Assembly: GCA_030620095.1 (NCBI GenBank)
Contig: JAUTXW010000561.1
Span: 2,186,001 to 2,250,000, forward strand
Direction: 5' to 3'
From: Kuschelorhynchus macadamiae
Lineage: Eukaryota > Arthropoda > Insecta > Coleoptera > Curculionidae
DNA length: 64,000 nt
The notes beneath the pieces are model-generated. The model had not been told where the DNA came from, ran no database searches, and saw only the letters and a list, made by a program, of their open reading frames with translations. Shown here piece by piece: positions 11,186 to 22,666 of this stretch. The translations under genes were made by a program, and so were the position numbers. Every line of letters begins with the position of its first letter. Within the stretch, counting starts at the first letter, position 1.

Positions 11186-11886
11186 CAGCGGCGGCTTTTC
11201 CATTAGGTCAAATGGTCAGTGGCCCCCCAATAAATATTTCCAAACAGAAACAAATAAATAAAATAATACATAATTTATATTTTTTCTTTTTTTTATATTT
11301 GGAAATTCCCTGTATTATTCTAAGCGTATAAACTCGTTGCGGTCCTCTTAATTCCACAACACACTACCCATGCCTCATACCGCGATCTCCCGAGAGGTTT
11401 TGTTTCATTTGGAATCGACCACTGCTAGCGGCCCGCGTTGACCTCGTGGTTATAAATGGAAGTAAGTTTTTCTCGAGTGTTCCCGATCAAATTCGCATAG
11501 GTAAGATACGGCTTATGTTGGCAAAGTTTGGGTCAACAGCCGCGCCGAGGAAACAAAGATTTTTGTAAGTTGATGTGTTTAATGTGGATCGTGTGATAGG
11601 TTGTGGTTACGACTGCGTATTTTCATAGATTTTATTTTGAAGACATTACATTTTGTTTGTTGATTTTGTGGTTTAAATTAAGGTTTTAATCCGTTTTCAA
11701 TTATAATGGCGAGCTAAACGACTCGAATTTAAGACCAGTAGTCGACCTTTGCCGAAATTTAAAATTCAGTAAATCGTAATTTTCGTAGCAATACGAACGA
11801 TTTATGTGCCTGGACATGCGGTTGCGAAGTAACAAAGGCATTTTATTGTTTCGTGTGTCTGATTTTTTGACCACGAGCCGCCACTG
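11186..11886. mobile_element. Non-autonomous hAT transposon (701 bp)
   Basis: The left end begins CAGCGGCGGCTTTTCC (11186). The right end, read in reverse complement, begins CAGTGGCGGCTCGTGG, so terminal inverted repeats of about 14 bp match with few differences. Both ends are flanked by the identical 8-mer CATTTATG (11178-11185 and 11887-11894). An 8-bp target duplication and CAG/CTG-type termini are the signature of the hAT superfamily. There is no transposase frame inside: the only open stretch is 62 codons on the minus strand without a BED or hAT dimerisation motif. It must depend on an autonomous relative. Confidence 0.88.
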
Positions 11887-11894
11887 CATTTATG
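11887..11894. repeat. Target-site duplication, right copy
   Basis: CATTTATG, immediately outside the right terminal repeat. Confidence 0.88.
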
Positions 11895-14040
11895 GACTGA
11901 AAACTGTAAGTAAGTTGGATACAAAAGTGTTATTTAGGAATTGGTAATATATTTTTTTCACAATACCTTTTAATGTTGTTTATTTTATGTATATTTCCTA
12001 TTACTTACTCAGCTGGAAGTAAATTTCTTATTCATGACTTTTGAAAATCGCTTACTCTCGTTATTGGGATTGCAGATTATACAGAAAATATTTTTTGGTG
12101 CGGGAATTTTTGTATTATATTGAACAGAACTAGCCGTTACTTGATAGAAATCCATTTTAACTAAGTAAACGAAAACACTTAATTAAATAGAAATTTTAAA
12201 CAAGTTTTTTCGTTTACTTAATTTTTGTATAATTGTCGGAATTTTTTAGTATATTATTATTTTTTTAATATTTGTTAAAAATGTAAAAACAGACACTGTC
12301 AGATCCTCTCATGGTTGCCGAATATTACATAACTGTTTAGTTAAGTTGTTTTAATAATAATTACCTATATAACGTTTCATTATAAATAAATATTGATTGC
12401 TAAGGAATATTAATTGTAAATTTCGTTCAGTATTCCAGATATTAATGTTAGGAATAGTATTTCTTTTGAAACCCTAATTTGTAGCAGTTGTCTAAATTTG
12501 TGAATAAAAATTAACTTTTCACAACGTTGTACGCGCATGTGCAGAATGGAGGATTCAGGTAACACATTTTTCAGATGCTTCACTTTTCTGCCATAACTAT
12601 TCTTTTCTAGTAATTTGCCTTTTAAATAAAATACAGGGTGAGTGAAAGAAACGGATCAAACTTCAGAAGCATGTATTAATATAATTATAATTGTTCTTAT
12701 CTCCACTCATAAACATAATTATATAGGTATAATCAAGGCCTCGAGGCGACGTTTAGTGTAAGATGGTTCTAACTAATTTAGTTACGACTCTGTTATCCCA
12801 AGTGCGTAAATATAGAACCCTATTATTCCAACTCCGTTGATTTCTTCCCGGCATAATCTTTAAATACTGATCACTTTTCCTAGTTTTATATTTGTTACAT
12901 TTTAGTTAGGTGCTTTTTTAATTGAAACTATAGAGTCTCGAGCATGAATATATTCCAAAAACTTGTTTATATGACTCAACTTGACATTTTAAGGAGGACT
13001 AGAGATGAAAACAAAAACGCATTTCGAAGGACTGGTTGGGAAAAATGGAAGAAATAATGTCCAACATTATAAGTTTCTGCGTCATTGATTCTCATTTCTC
13101 ATTACCGCAGAAAAACAACCAAAAATATTTAGAGTAAATCTAAGTATTTTCAGAAGTAAGTCAAATTATCTTATTATCGCTCTATACTTAGCACACAAAT
13201 TATGGATTTCACTTTTCCAAATAGACCGTTGTTTAAAAATAAAGGTAGAAAACAAGATACCGACAGAAGATGAACAGCAACATTATAACGAGCATTCAGA
13301 AATTAAAAATCAAATCAGAACGGGGAAAAGCAATGATAGAGAAAGTAAAATTAATGTTTGACTCAGAAAATGTAATTTGTCCAGACTTTTTTTTATATCC
13401 TAAAACAAAATATGTACAACTTAACAAGATATTTGTCTCCCACCGGGTAGATGTATGTGCTATATGGACTCATGTGTCTCGCAAAACAGAAATTCATTAA
13501 TTTCGTTTGCTGTACTTAATTTTATAGGACCATCCTGGATTAAAAAGTGTTACCTTGAAATATTTAAAAACCGTTCTGGGGGCTATTCAACAAGTTGATA
13601 ATATTCACAGCAATATTGAGTTTGAGAGATATACAAATTAAACTGAATTTTATTCACCTTTATCAAGTATAAATTAATCAAAATGAGAAAACTATTTTGT
13701 ATATTACAGATAAAAAATACAGATTTTAAAGATTTCGAAAGTAACGCCAAACAACATATAATAAGATTCCTTTTACGAAGACAGCATCTAATAAATTGTC
13801 CTAAAACCCGTCAGAAATAGAATATAAACTATGGCCAGACTAATGTGGCGGTGCAATAAAAACACTAAAAATCTGTCGAACCAAGCCCTAATTTTACCTC
13901 TTAAGATCCAAAGTTCTTCCATTAAAAAACAGCAATTTCAGAAGAATCAAAGCAATTAAAAAGATGATGCCTGGTTATATGTAACAACTCAGCAAAAAAT
14001 ACTTTTCCTATGACCACTTACATAACTGACAAATAAACAC
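11895..14040. other. Unassigned stretch
   Basis: The only longer open stretch is 13270-13500 (+, 76 codons), which has no recognised domain. A short block ACAGGGTGAGTG near 12636 resembles similar blocks at 5732 and 57656, probably ends of a dispersed repeat. Nothing else is identified. Confidence 0.3.
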
Positions 14041-14052
14041 ACGGTTAACTGG

Positions 14053-14095
14053 TATAAAAGCAGCGTCGCAGTCACTAACACTTTAGTCTATTCGG
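14053..14095 (+). promoter_or_regulatory. Core-promoter-like block, possibly a decayed LTR
   Basis: A TATAAAAG box at 14053-14060 is followed about 25-35 bases later by CACTTTAGTC and then a GC-richer GCGAGAAAGAAAGCG segment. This layout is typical of an insect RNA polymerase II promoter or an LTR. No downstream gene or second LTR copy was found. Confidence 0.35.
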
Positions 14096-15430
14096 ACGCG
14101 AGAAAGAAAGCGTCGAAAAAGCCGAATGTGATTTTGTTGAAACGGTTGGTTTGAGACGATGACTATTTTCAACAAAAAAAAATGTCATTAATTTTTATTT
14201 TAGCTGTAAGTAACACTGGCTCTGGTGGGGAGTTGTCCAGATAAAAAGTCCTTTATACTATGTTTATCATTTTAGTTTAAATAAAAATAGCTCTGGTATG
14301 AAGTTTTAACACCCAACCCCCTCCCCCCTTATATACACCACTGGAGCCATAAGCGCCGAGACGCTCAACGTTGAAATGCTACTGATCTCAAAGTAACCGC
14401 CACCGCGCTCCCAACAAATTCCCCATTAGAGGCTGATTTCTCATCTGTGAATGAGCAGAAAGAGAGCCAGTATGGTGCAGAATCTTCTATTTACCTCGGC
14501 AGTACAGGAGAAACCTTCTTGAATGAATAATACTTGGTTCACTTTTCAAGACTAGAATAATCATGGCAGTCATTAGCACGAAGACATGCCACCAGCTAGC
14601 AGATGCTCACTAGCACGTGTATACATAAAAATCCATGTTAGAATAATGCACGCGAATGTATTAATTTTATAGAGGCTTTTAAAATTGCGCTGGCTACTGG
14701 CAACAAAACATGCTTTTTTTCTGGCATATGTGTTCCCGCTTTCATACCAACATACGATTCTCTTAAAAGTAATATTTTAATTTAATCATAAACTAATATC
14801 AACTTATGATACCACTATATCAATCCGCACCGTGCTGGCAACAGGTTTGTCTATAAAGCCTCATCAAAATCGGAGATGGTAGGCGGACGGCGAATAAAAT
14901 ATCCATAATAAACTGTTTTAAACACTGTTACTGTGAATCGAATTTTGAGAATAAATATTTACTGCATTTTCTCATTAGAATTACAATAGTCACCAACCTC
15001 AAAAAACATTCTAGTAAATATAACAATGATTGACAGATATGATTTTATTGAATTGATTTTTGAGTGAAAGAAAGTTAAATTAAAAAATATGTATTATGCC
15101 GATGTTTTAGTTTTTTATTCAATCAATTTACTACAAAATTGCTAACTGAAGAAAAAGAAGGTGACTACGGATTTGGAATCAGGGTTCTAAAATCTACTAG
15201 CATACCAAAAATTGTTAAAATCGGCAAGAGTACGGCTAACTTCATATTTACCGAAATTAGGCACAAAAATTCCATAAATCTAGTGTAAACTACCGTTCCG
15301 CACCCATGTGGTGCGGTGATTAATGTATGGTGGGCGAACGAACGAAAATATACCAATCACAACACAGATTGTACAATTAATGTGCTTGCTTTTGGTTCGT
15401 CGTTTATTTCCGAGGAGTATAAAAAATATC
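14096..15430. other. Unassigned stretch
   Basis: A GC-richer patch at 14320-14560 ends on its left in a C-rich run and CACCACTG, which recalls a hAT terminus. No matching second end or target duplication was found. Nothing else recognised. Confidence 0.3.
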
Positions 15431-15444
15431 TGAAATGGTCAGCA

Positions 15445-15540
15445 TAGGCTTCCTGGCTCAGTAGTAGGCTACTCGGCTATGGATGCGGTGCATATATGTC
15501 CGAATCACCGTTCAGGCTGATAACTTTTTAAGTTTTTTTC
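15445..15540 (+). mobile_element. tRNA-derived SINE head
   Basis: An A box, TGGCTCAGTAG (15454-15464), matches the Pol III consensus at every fixed position. A B box, GTCCGAATC (15498-15506), has one mismatch. The spacing of 33 bases is tRNA-like. The sequence then runs into CAGGCTGATAACTTTTTAAG, a typical SINE body start, instead of a tRNA acceptor stem. A tRNA pseudogene is the alternative. Confidence 0.6.
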
Positions 15541-15572
15541 TTAACAAAGCTTACAATTTATAAAAATGCGAA

Positions 15573-15597
15573 TTAGGTTAGGTTAGGATTGGTTAGG
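15573..15597 (+). repeat. Short TTAGG telomere-type run
   Basis: Five units, four perfect (TTAGG) and one ATTGG. TTAGG is the common insect telomere repeat. So short a run next to a SINE is more likely part of the SINE tail than an interstitial telomere. Confidence 0.6.
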
Positions 15598-16237
15598 TAT
15601 GCAGTAAAGAAAGGACGCTGAAGCACGCCAACAAAATTCCAAATCTATAATAAAACAAAGATGTTTTTAATATTACTTATACTGGTAGAATCTGCCCCGT
15701 TAGCTTTAGGTTAATCCAAGTTCGTCGATAAAACCGTTACTAAAGCTGTGAACCTTCATTAAATTTTAGGGCGAAATGTTATTTTAATGTTAAAGTTAGG
15801 GTTATGCAATAAGTTCTTCAGTTTTTCATAATTTCAATCATCAGACAAATAGAAGTTTCACTGATACTTTTTCAGATATATCCTGAGCTCTGCCTCTCTA
15901 ACCGGGAAAGATTTTTTGGGAACATGCCCTAAAAACCAATATTCAACAGCATTACATTATATGAATCAGTATTACGTCGGATAAATAACTGATGAAGTTA
16001 TGCCGCACTTTTAGCAAACTCTTATAAGCCAAGTGTGTGCGTCCTTAGGATGGCAATGAGTGAAAATTATTTTTTGTTTCATAGATAACAATACCACGAG
16101 GGATTTTAACTTCCAGTGGTCTTGTGTAATAGGAATATCTTATTGACTAGCTAAAAGCCCGCGAATATTGAGGTTAAGAGAAGAGTTAAATAAGAATATT
16201 AAACTTTAGCCATCACATATAAGTAATATTTGAGGTC
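15598..16237. other. Unassigned stretch
   Basis: No reading frame or repeat motif recognised. Confidence 0.3.
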
Positions 16238-16320
16238 AGTTACATCCCCTATAATGCTAAGCATTGCATTCTTAATTACATATAACGATAGCTTATGAAT
16301 AGAAGCAAAGGACAGTGTTG
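16238..16320. repeat. Dispersed repeat, copy A
   Basis: Similar to 28884-28967 in the same orientation. Shared blocks include CTAAGCATTGCATTCTT and CGATAGCTTAT, with scattered substitutions. No coding capacity. Confidence 0.6.
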
Positions 16321-16329
16321 AATCACTTG

Positions 16330-16959
16330 TTCGTCCGCTCTCGTTCTGAAACTTCTCGGTTTTAAACAAAATTGATTTTTTAAAAAGAGTTTTTCCTTCG
16401 CCAACAACGTAAGGGGCGCAGTCGGTAGATAGCGAAACATGCAAAAACAAGGTTTTTTCTAAAAATGTATTCGCTAAACTTTTTAAGTAAATAGCACCGA
16501 TCTAAGGTAACTTTTTGGAAACTCTCTGAACTAAGGAAATCCCAAGAAATTTGAATCTAGTGGAAGCAGACAATGCCGATTTAAGGCGACTTTCACGAGG
16601 ACATCTTCTTATTTGGGGAACCAGCACGGAAAAAGGAATGAGACAAAATGGCAAGTCAAACAAGAGACCACCGAGGAGGAAAGGCATCGCCTAACTAGCA
16701 TTTCAACACATCACCACTGGGGAGGACAAATATCATCAATAAAACATCGCCAAACCAGCCTATCAGTAAGGACCTAGATGTAAGAAGAAGAAAGAACAAA
16801 CCACATGAAACTCTATTTTCTACTGTTATTGTAAGTCAACATCATATTTCATTATTACCGTATTATATGCAAAATAAGTTATTTATATATATTTGATATA
16901 AATATTTTAAATACGTAATTTTACAACTTATTTTTGAAAATATAATTTTTGCTTGAACT
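16330..16959. other. Unassigned; possible LINE 3' scrap
   Basis: The block near 16740-16800, ending TAAGAAGAAGAAAG, resembles the 3' tail of RTE-type LINEs. No RT motif supports it. Confidence 0.25.
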
Positions 16960-16985
16960 TTATATATATATATATATATATATAA
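16960..16985. repeat. (AT)n microsatellite
   Basis: Short TA dinucleotide run immediately before the degenerate gypsy element. Confidence 0.9.
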
Positions 16986-17079
16986 ATTCATCTCATTGAG
17001 GAAGTAGGTCTTGACGACCTAATTACCTCTTTAAACGACTTCAATTGATTCTGGTTCAACTGACAAAAAAAAATTTAAA

Positions 17080-18258
17080 AATGGCAAATTACACTCTTTT
17101 GCGTTACCAAGCTGTATAACAGTTTCCGAAAATGTATTAAAGGCTTTTCAAAATACAAATAATTTAATGACCCTATAAATATATGTTTATTTGATACAAT
17201 ATTAAGTCAAATAATAGGTAGTGCCGCACAATTTATTGTTTCTCGAGCTGAGTTGAGTAATTGGACTTTAGTTAAACAAGCCCTTATAAATATATTTGCA
17301 GATCAACTATCTATTGACTTTTATTCAAGACTTAATTAATTTAAAACCGTTTAAAAATGAAGATCCTTTATAATTTGATATGAGAATTCAGGGTTCTAGA
17401 AGTTTACTCTCTGCTGAATTAAACGCTACAAATGAAGACGCAACAACTAAATTAATAAAAACTAATCATTACGATGAATTTGCTTTGAAAACCTTATAAT
17501 ATGCAATTAGTAATATGTTTAAAAAATCCAACAACGCTTTAAGAAGCTATGGCTTTTGTGCGCGAGAAAGAAAATTTTATAAATTTGAAAAATTCACGAA
17601 TTCCACAAAATAAACCTGTACCAACGTATACGATGAATTTACAAAATAAAAATCAAAATTTTCAAACAATTTATAAACCACTTTATTCGCATTATTGTAA
17701 CCCTAATTGTTCACATAATTTTAACCCCAATTATAATAATATTAAATCCTAATTTTTTCTAAGATTTCAAAATACTATGAATGGAAGTAACATTCCAAAT
17801 TATTTTGGAAGAAATACAAATAATTCTAATGCAAGTCAAAATATGAGGCCTAATTTTCAACAAAACTTTTAAAGACCAAATTTTAGTCAACAAAGACCTT
17901 TTATAAGAACTAATCCTAATTTTGCTCAAAACTCTATTAGAACAAGACAAGTAGAAGCTATGGACACGAGTTCCCATAATACTAAATTAAATAATCAGTC
18001 AGAATTTAATGATTATGCTGATAATCAGGAAATTTCAAACTGTGATAACCCTTTTTACGAACAAGACTAAACAAAATGTATGAACCAAACTATACGAATA
18101 TGTATGAACCCATCTATATGAATATGTACCAAGAACAAAACTATGAACAAGGAAATTACAATATAAATACAGAAAATAATAACAATGGAAAGTTTACGGG
18201 AGAGAACCTGAACAACAATAAACAAAAATCTTTTTTTGGCTTTTTCGCAACTGAATAA
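17080..18258 (+). pseudogene. Ty3/gypsy gag remnant
   Basis: About 17185-17335 translates to LFDTILSQIIGSAAQF and TLVKQALINIFADQLS, the capsid pattern of 17.6/297-type gypsy gag (..L...WE.Vk..L...F.D.). A 67-codon frame at 17549 begins MAFVREKENFINLKNSR and continues into an Asn/Gln/Tyr-rich tail without zinc knuckles, again as in that group. The last frame, 18076-18258, is Tyr/Asn-rich and ends FGFFATE-stop. Several stops and frameshifts break gag, so it is inactive. Confidence 0.75.
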
Positions 18259-18355
18259 AAATATTTAACTTTAAATTAATTGAAGCAAATATTTTAATAA
18301 TTTAAAGTTAAATATTTTTATTCAGTTGCGAAAAAGCCAAAAAAAATTTTTGTTT
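18220..18355. repeat. 57-bp near-perfect hairpin (inverted duplication)
   Basis: The left arm 18220-18277 and right arm 18299-18355 are reverse complements except for one substitution/indel in a T run. The loop is 21 bases (18278-18298). The left arm is the coding end of gag including its stop codon; the right arm is its inverted copy. The near-perfect match contrasts with the heavy decay of the surrounding element. Confidence 0.93.
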
Positions 18356-18359
18356 GTCA

Positions 18360-19170
18360 GTCTAAACACAACAAATAATCTGAACGCATTTAAAACTGAA
18401 CAATAATACTAGGTAGTATTTTTAACTAATATTATAGCCGAATTACCGTACATTTATTTACCTGAAATAGAGCAAATTTTCTTCGAAGTTTTATAAAATC
18501 AGAAATTGCTTATAAATACTTTTCCAATTACATTAAAGATGAAAGATTTTAAGTGGAAACTGCACATGTAATGTCCTTCCATAATGAAATAGCAACGATT
18601 CCAATATTCCCTACGTTTAAAACGCAAGGTGGACATACAATCTATTTATTTAATTTTTCAGACAAATTTGATGGATTAATAGACTTTATTATTCAACTTA
18701 ACTAATTTAGGTCTTAAAAAACGAATTTTACTATTATCTCACGTTTACATTCCAATATGCTACTTAGAGAAATGGAAAACAAATTTGATCCAAAATTAGT
18801 AAAGAAAAATTCACTTATACAGTTTCTCCAAGATGTATATAAAAAATAAAAATACCTGAGAATATCATAGGAATAGGTATACTATCTCACCAAAAATTCG
18901 AAAAAGTAGAAATTCCTGAATGTCTAGTAGAAATAAAAAATAATCTTACTTATATTAAACCCATCCGAGAACCCAGTTAAAATTCGATTTCTTGAGCATC
19001 TGGAAATTAAAAAAATAAATGTAAACGAACTCAATAATTTCGTTGATTATAATTCAAATAAACAATATTTTGATAAAAATCTAGATAACCAACTTAAGCC
19101 GATTTAAAAAAAATTAAGACTAGATGATTGTAATTACGAGGGGAAAAAATACGTAAACTTTGTTTTGAAT
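18360..19170 (+). pseudogene. Ty3/gypsy protease/linker region remnant
   Basis: Broken frames between gag and RT, as expected for the protease-RT linker of a gypsy pol. Fragments such as FQTNLMD and ILLLSHVYIP recall the DfdgLlG...L segment. No intact protease D-T/S-G motif was found. Confidence 0.45.
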
Positions 19171-20000
19171 TTAGAGATGTTTTCCAATGCGAGAGAATAC
19201 CTTTAACATTTACAGATGTTATAAAACATCAAATAAAATTAATTAGGGATACTCCTATTTATACTAAAAGTTATAGATGCCCAAATATTTATAAAAACAA
19301 GTAATAGATCAAATTCCGTAGCTTTTAACACAAAATATTATAAGATAATCAAATTCTCCGTATTCATCTTCAATCTGGAAGTTCCTAAAAAATTTGAGGC
19401 TTAAGGAAAGCCGAAATATCGTCTAGTTTATGACCTACGTTGAATCAATGACTTATCAGTAGCTGATACATTTCCCCTGCCTATTATTACAAAAATTCTA
19501 GATAAACTAGGTAAAGTACAATATTTTTCTACGTTAGATCTTTTTAACGGTTTTCATCAAATTGAAATATGCAAAGAAGATATTCCTAAAAATACATTTA
19601 GCACAAATTTGGCCATTATGAATTTTTAGGGATGCCCTTTGGTTTAAAAAACGCAGCCGAGATATTCCAACGTGGGATTAACAATATATTAAAAGGTTTA
19701 CAAGACAAAATATGCTTTGTTAATTGTTTTCAGTATAAGTCCAGATGAACATATTTTAAAACTAAAAAAAATATTTACAAGACTACACGAAGCAAAATTT
19801 AAAATACAATGAAAAAAATCTGAATTTTTGGAAAAAAGTTTGATATTTAGGACTGGTAACTCAAGATGGAATTAAACCAAATTCTGAAAAAAAATTTCCT
19901 ATATGGACAACTTAAAAGAGATAAAACCATTTTTAAGCTTAATAGGATATTATCGCCGTTTTATTTAAGATTTTGCTAAAATAACAAAACCAATGGCAAA
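19171..20000 (+). pseudogene. Ty3/gypsy reverse transcriptase remnant
   Basis: Plus-strand frames give, in order, LTFTDVIKHQIKLIRDTPIY, KPKYRLVYDLR, FPLPIITKILDKLGKVQYFS, TLDLFNGFHQIEI, FLGMPFGLKNAAEIFQRGIN and KLKKIFTRLHEAKF. These are the canonical gypsy RT blocks. The YxDD tetrad is destroyed: the frame shifts at CFV...IVFS. At least six stops or shifts occur. Confidence 0.9.
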
Positions 20001-20029
20001 ATGTCTAAAACAGAGTTTATAAATGCGAA

Positions 20030-20253
20030 CATTATAAAAACCTTTTAATAAATTCGCCAATATTGCCATACCCTGATTTTACAAAACCATTTATATTAAC
20101 CACAGACGCGAGTAATTACACTTTAGAAGCAATCTTATGTCAAGGAATATTACCCTAAGATAAACCAGTTGCTTACGCATCGCGTGCTTTAAACAAAACT
20201 GAAACTAGATATTCAACAATAGAAAAAAAAATTCTAGCCGTAGTTTGGGTATG

Positions 20254-20255
<2 letters not shown>
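20030..20255 (+). pseudogene. Ty3/gypsy RNase H, 5' part
   Basis: Reads PDFTKPFILTTDASNYTLEA, then PVAYASRALNKTETRYSTIE, then ILAVVWVCKY. That is the gypsy RNase H up to just before the Y-L-Y-G-R-K-F segment. The domain stops exactly where an (AT)n tract begins and resumes at 22722. Confidence 0.92.

Positions 20256-20308
<53 letters not shown>
20256..20308. repeat. (AT)n tract at left boundary of nested LINE
   Basis: Pure AT repeat joining gypsy RNase H to a GC-rich LINE fragment. Confidence 0.97.
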
Positions 20309-20311
<3 letters not shown>

Positions 20312-20512
20312 AGGTGCTCAGAAGGCCAGGGCTAGACGGCTCAGGCTAGAAGGTATCACCTCGGGCCAGGGCGCAGTCAGGCCAGGGCCTAGCACTCAGG
20401 CTCTGGGGGGACTAAACGTCCCAGGTCCGAAGGGAGCACCCCAGGGACTGAGAAAAGACCCAAAAAAACGGGCAATCTCACATACGGGCAGGCGGGAGCG
20501 GCAGGTCTCAGG

Positions 20513-21493
20513 GTGACCATTATACCGGAGGCATATCCGGATGTGGTCATCTCGAAGACTCAATATGGAGCTGTCTTGGCATCTCTTAATACCGTCGTAG
20601 ACGGCATGGTGGAGGGGCCCTTCCCCAGATTCAGCGGTTTCCGGTATATAGAACAGGGAGCCATTGTGGAGAACTGTGAAGATCAGTGGTCCATGAGCTG
20701 GTTGGAGGGGACCATTCCAATCATTAAGCCATGGGATAATGCATCTCTGAGAATTCAGAAACACGTTCCCAGGACAATAAAAGTTGTGGCCGTTGTACAT
20801 GGACTACCGGACAGTACGGACGTGACTTTAAAACGTCTTCAGAGACAGAACTTAGGACTAAGAACTAATCTCTGGAGGACGTACTATCGCAAGGAGGAGA
20901 AACAGAAACTCATCCTTGTGTTTGGCATTGATGAGGCTTCCTTTGAGGCCTTGTCACGTCAAAAGTTTAAGGCGTATGCTGGGGTCTCCCACGTCACTTT
21001 TGAGACGAAGGTAAAGGCTCCAACTTCGACTGAAACCTCCACCGACACTAAAGCCGGAGCAGCGGGGAGACCTATCTCCCCGTCAAACCCAGCTCAGCGG
21101 TTGGATCCCGGGTCTGACGCTGAGCAGGAAGTTGCTGAGCTTCTGTCTCAGATAGACGTGCATAGCGTGGCATCTGGGTCGGAGGACACAACTTCCCGGA
21201 TGACGGAGGATCCCCCTAAGCTCGTTCCAATGGGTAAAGGGGTGCTCTTCCTACAAAGTAACTTGCAGCACAGCAGAGGGGCGACCTCATTAACGGGCCG
21301 TCACATAGCTGTGGGGCAAACACACATCTACCTCCTACAGGAACCTTGGGTTTACAAGGGGCATGTACGAGGTCTTGGGCAAATAAAAAGTTCTCTACAT
21401 TATAAAAGGGACATCCACCTGAACCCAAGGACATGCATGTTGACAGATGTATTGAGTCCTTGTCACTACTGGAATTTTGTTCCAGGGACGTAG
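20513..21493 (+). pseudogene. R1/LOA-type LINE: DUF4780-like domain plus endonuclease start
   Basis: An open frame of 326 codons. Residues about 1-130 resemble the DUF4780-type domain (dQWSMSWLEGTIPIIKPWD, then P-R-T-I-K-V-V-A-V-V-H-G). Residues about 130-240 form a Thr/Ser/Glu-rich linker. From about residue 240 the endonuclease starts: GVLFLQSNLQHSRGAT, then IYLLQEPWVYKGHVRGLGQI. A frameshift near 21490 moves the endonuclease into the next frame. This fused layout is seen in R1/LOA-group LINEs. Confidence 0.8.
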
Positions 21494-22181
21494 TGGTTCT
21501 GAAACTGATTCTTAAGGATAAGGCAGGGCATCGCAAACCCATTGTAGTATGGTCAGCCTATCTTCCCTATGACTCAAAAGAGGACCCACCTACCAGGGAA
21601 CTCATTGACTTAATAGGATACTCTAGGGACAACGGGCTTCCTCTTGTTGTTGGATATGACGCCAACGCACACAACGTTGTGTGGGGCAGCACTGACACTA
21701 ACTCGAGGGGCGCAAGTCTTTTAGAGTACCTCAGTGCAACTGATTTAGAAATTCTAATACTTTTGTCACGTCACGAAGGCAGGAGGTTATTGACCTAACT
21801 CTGGGATTATTTTTGCTGGTTCCGGTTGTTAGGGAGTGGAGGGTGTTTGACGAGCCATCTTTATCGGATCACAGACATATCCTCTTTAAGCTAAACCTTG
21901 AGCATGACATGGAGCTCAGTACTTTTCGAAACCCGAGGACAACCAACTGGGCTCACTATGTGGAGTCTCTTAAGGTGCGGTTAGATATGCCACTAATGCC
22001 ATGCTGTAGAGTAGGGCAAGTGGAAAATGTGGAAAACTCTATACAGAAAGCCATAATAGATTCCTATGAGGAGAATTGTGCATTGGGGACCTATCGAGGT
22101 ACCAAGAAAACACCTTGGTGGAACTTGGATCTTGAAAAGGCTCGTAAAGATACACGCAGGCTCTTTAACAGGGCCATGTGA
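21433..22181 (+). pseudogene. R1/LOA-type LINE: endonuclease continuation
   Basis: Two adjacent frames. The first contains VVWSAYLPYDSKEDPP, VVGYDANAHNVVWGSTDTN and GASLLEYLSATDLEIL, which are endonuclease motifs (usually G-D/C-D-A-N-A-H-x-x-W-G-S). The second continues with FDEPSLSDHRHILFKL, carrying the catalytic S-D-H-R, and a tail rich in basic residues. A frameshift at about 21795 separates them. Confidence 0.85.
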
Positions 22182-22665
22182 TCGAAATTACTTGCTGACT
22201 GGAAAGAACATAGGAATTCTCAACGCAGGTATAAAGAACTGATACGCAGTTCAAATAGAGGGTCTTGGAGGACCTACTGCGAAAGCTTAGAAGGTCTTCC
22301 GGAAGCCGCTAGACTTCAAAGGATTCTCTCAAAAGGTCGAGGACAGAGCGTGGGGGCTCTAAGGCTTTCGACCGATGGATATACCACCACCGCAGAGGAG
22401 GCTCTAGGAATGCTTCTGGAAACTCATTTTCCAGGCTCTCGTCCGGAATCTAATGATGAGGTTATTGGGCAGGCTCTCCAAGTAGAGGCAGGCCCGGTTG
22501 ACTGGAAAACGGACGCTAAGGTCGTTACAGTAGACATTATTAAGTGGGCAATATCTTCGTTTTGTCCATTTAAGAGTGCGGGACCAGATGGAATATTCCC
22601 GGCGCTTCTTCAGAAGGGTCAGGAACTACTGATCTTTTGCGCGGTTATTCCTAAACCGGGTCGTA

Positions 22666-22666
<1 letters not shown>
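22182..22666 (+). pseudogene. R1/LOA-type LINE: pre-RT and start of RT
   Basis: The frame at 22350 reads ALRLSTDGYTTTAEEALGML, then LLETHFPGSRPES, then FCPFKSAGPDGIFPALLQKG, the RT-0/RT-1 lead-in of R1-group elements. It jumps to CAVIPKPGR, skipping about 25 residues, then hits the (AT)n tract. Confidence 0.85.

Larger units (their letters stand above)
20309..22666 (+). mobile_element. Nested R1/LOA-type LINE fragment
   Basis: A GC-rich insert inside gypsy RNase H, bounded by (AT)n on both sides. It carries a gag-like domain, an apurinic-type endonuclease and the very start of RT, all on the + strand. There is no 5' UTR start, RT palm or poly(A)/simple tail of its own. The remaining RT is also internally deleted: the SAGPDGIFPALLQ block is fused almost directly to VIPKPGRN. 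Confidence 0.88.

Noticed and set aside
14300..14345. Second hAT terminus (C-rich run ending CACCACTG)
   Set aside because: No partner terminus or 8-bp target duplication could be found.
15573..15597. Interstitial telomere
   Set aside because: Only five TTAGG-type units beside a SINE head; too short for a telomeric remnant.
20396..20800. 134-codon minus-strand frame opposite the nested LINE
   Set aside because: Antisense shadow of the GC-rich LINE ORF; no domain.
21216..21542. 108-codon minus-strand frame
   Set aside because: Antisense shadow of the endonuclease region.
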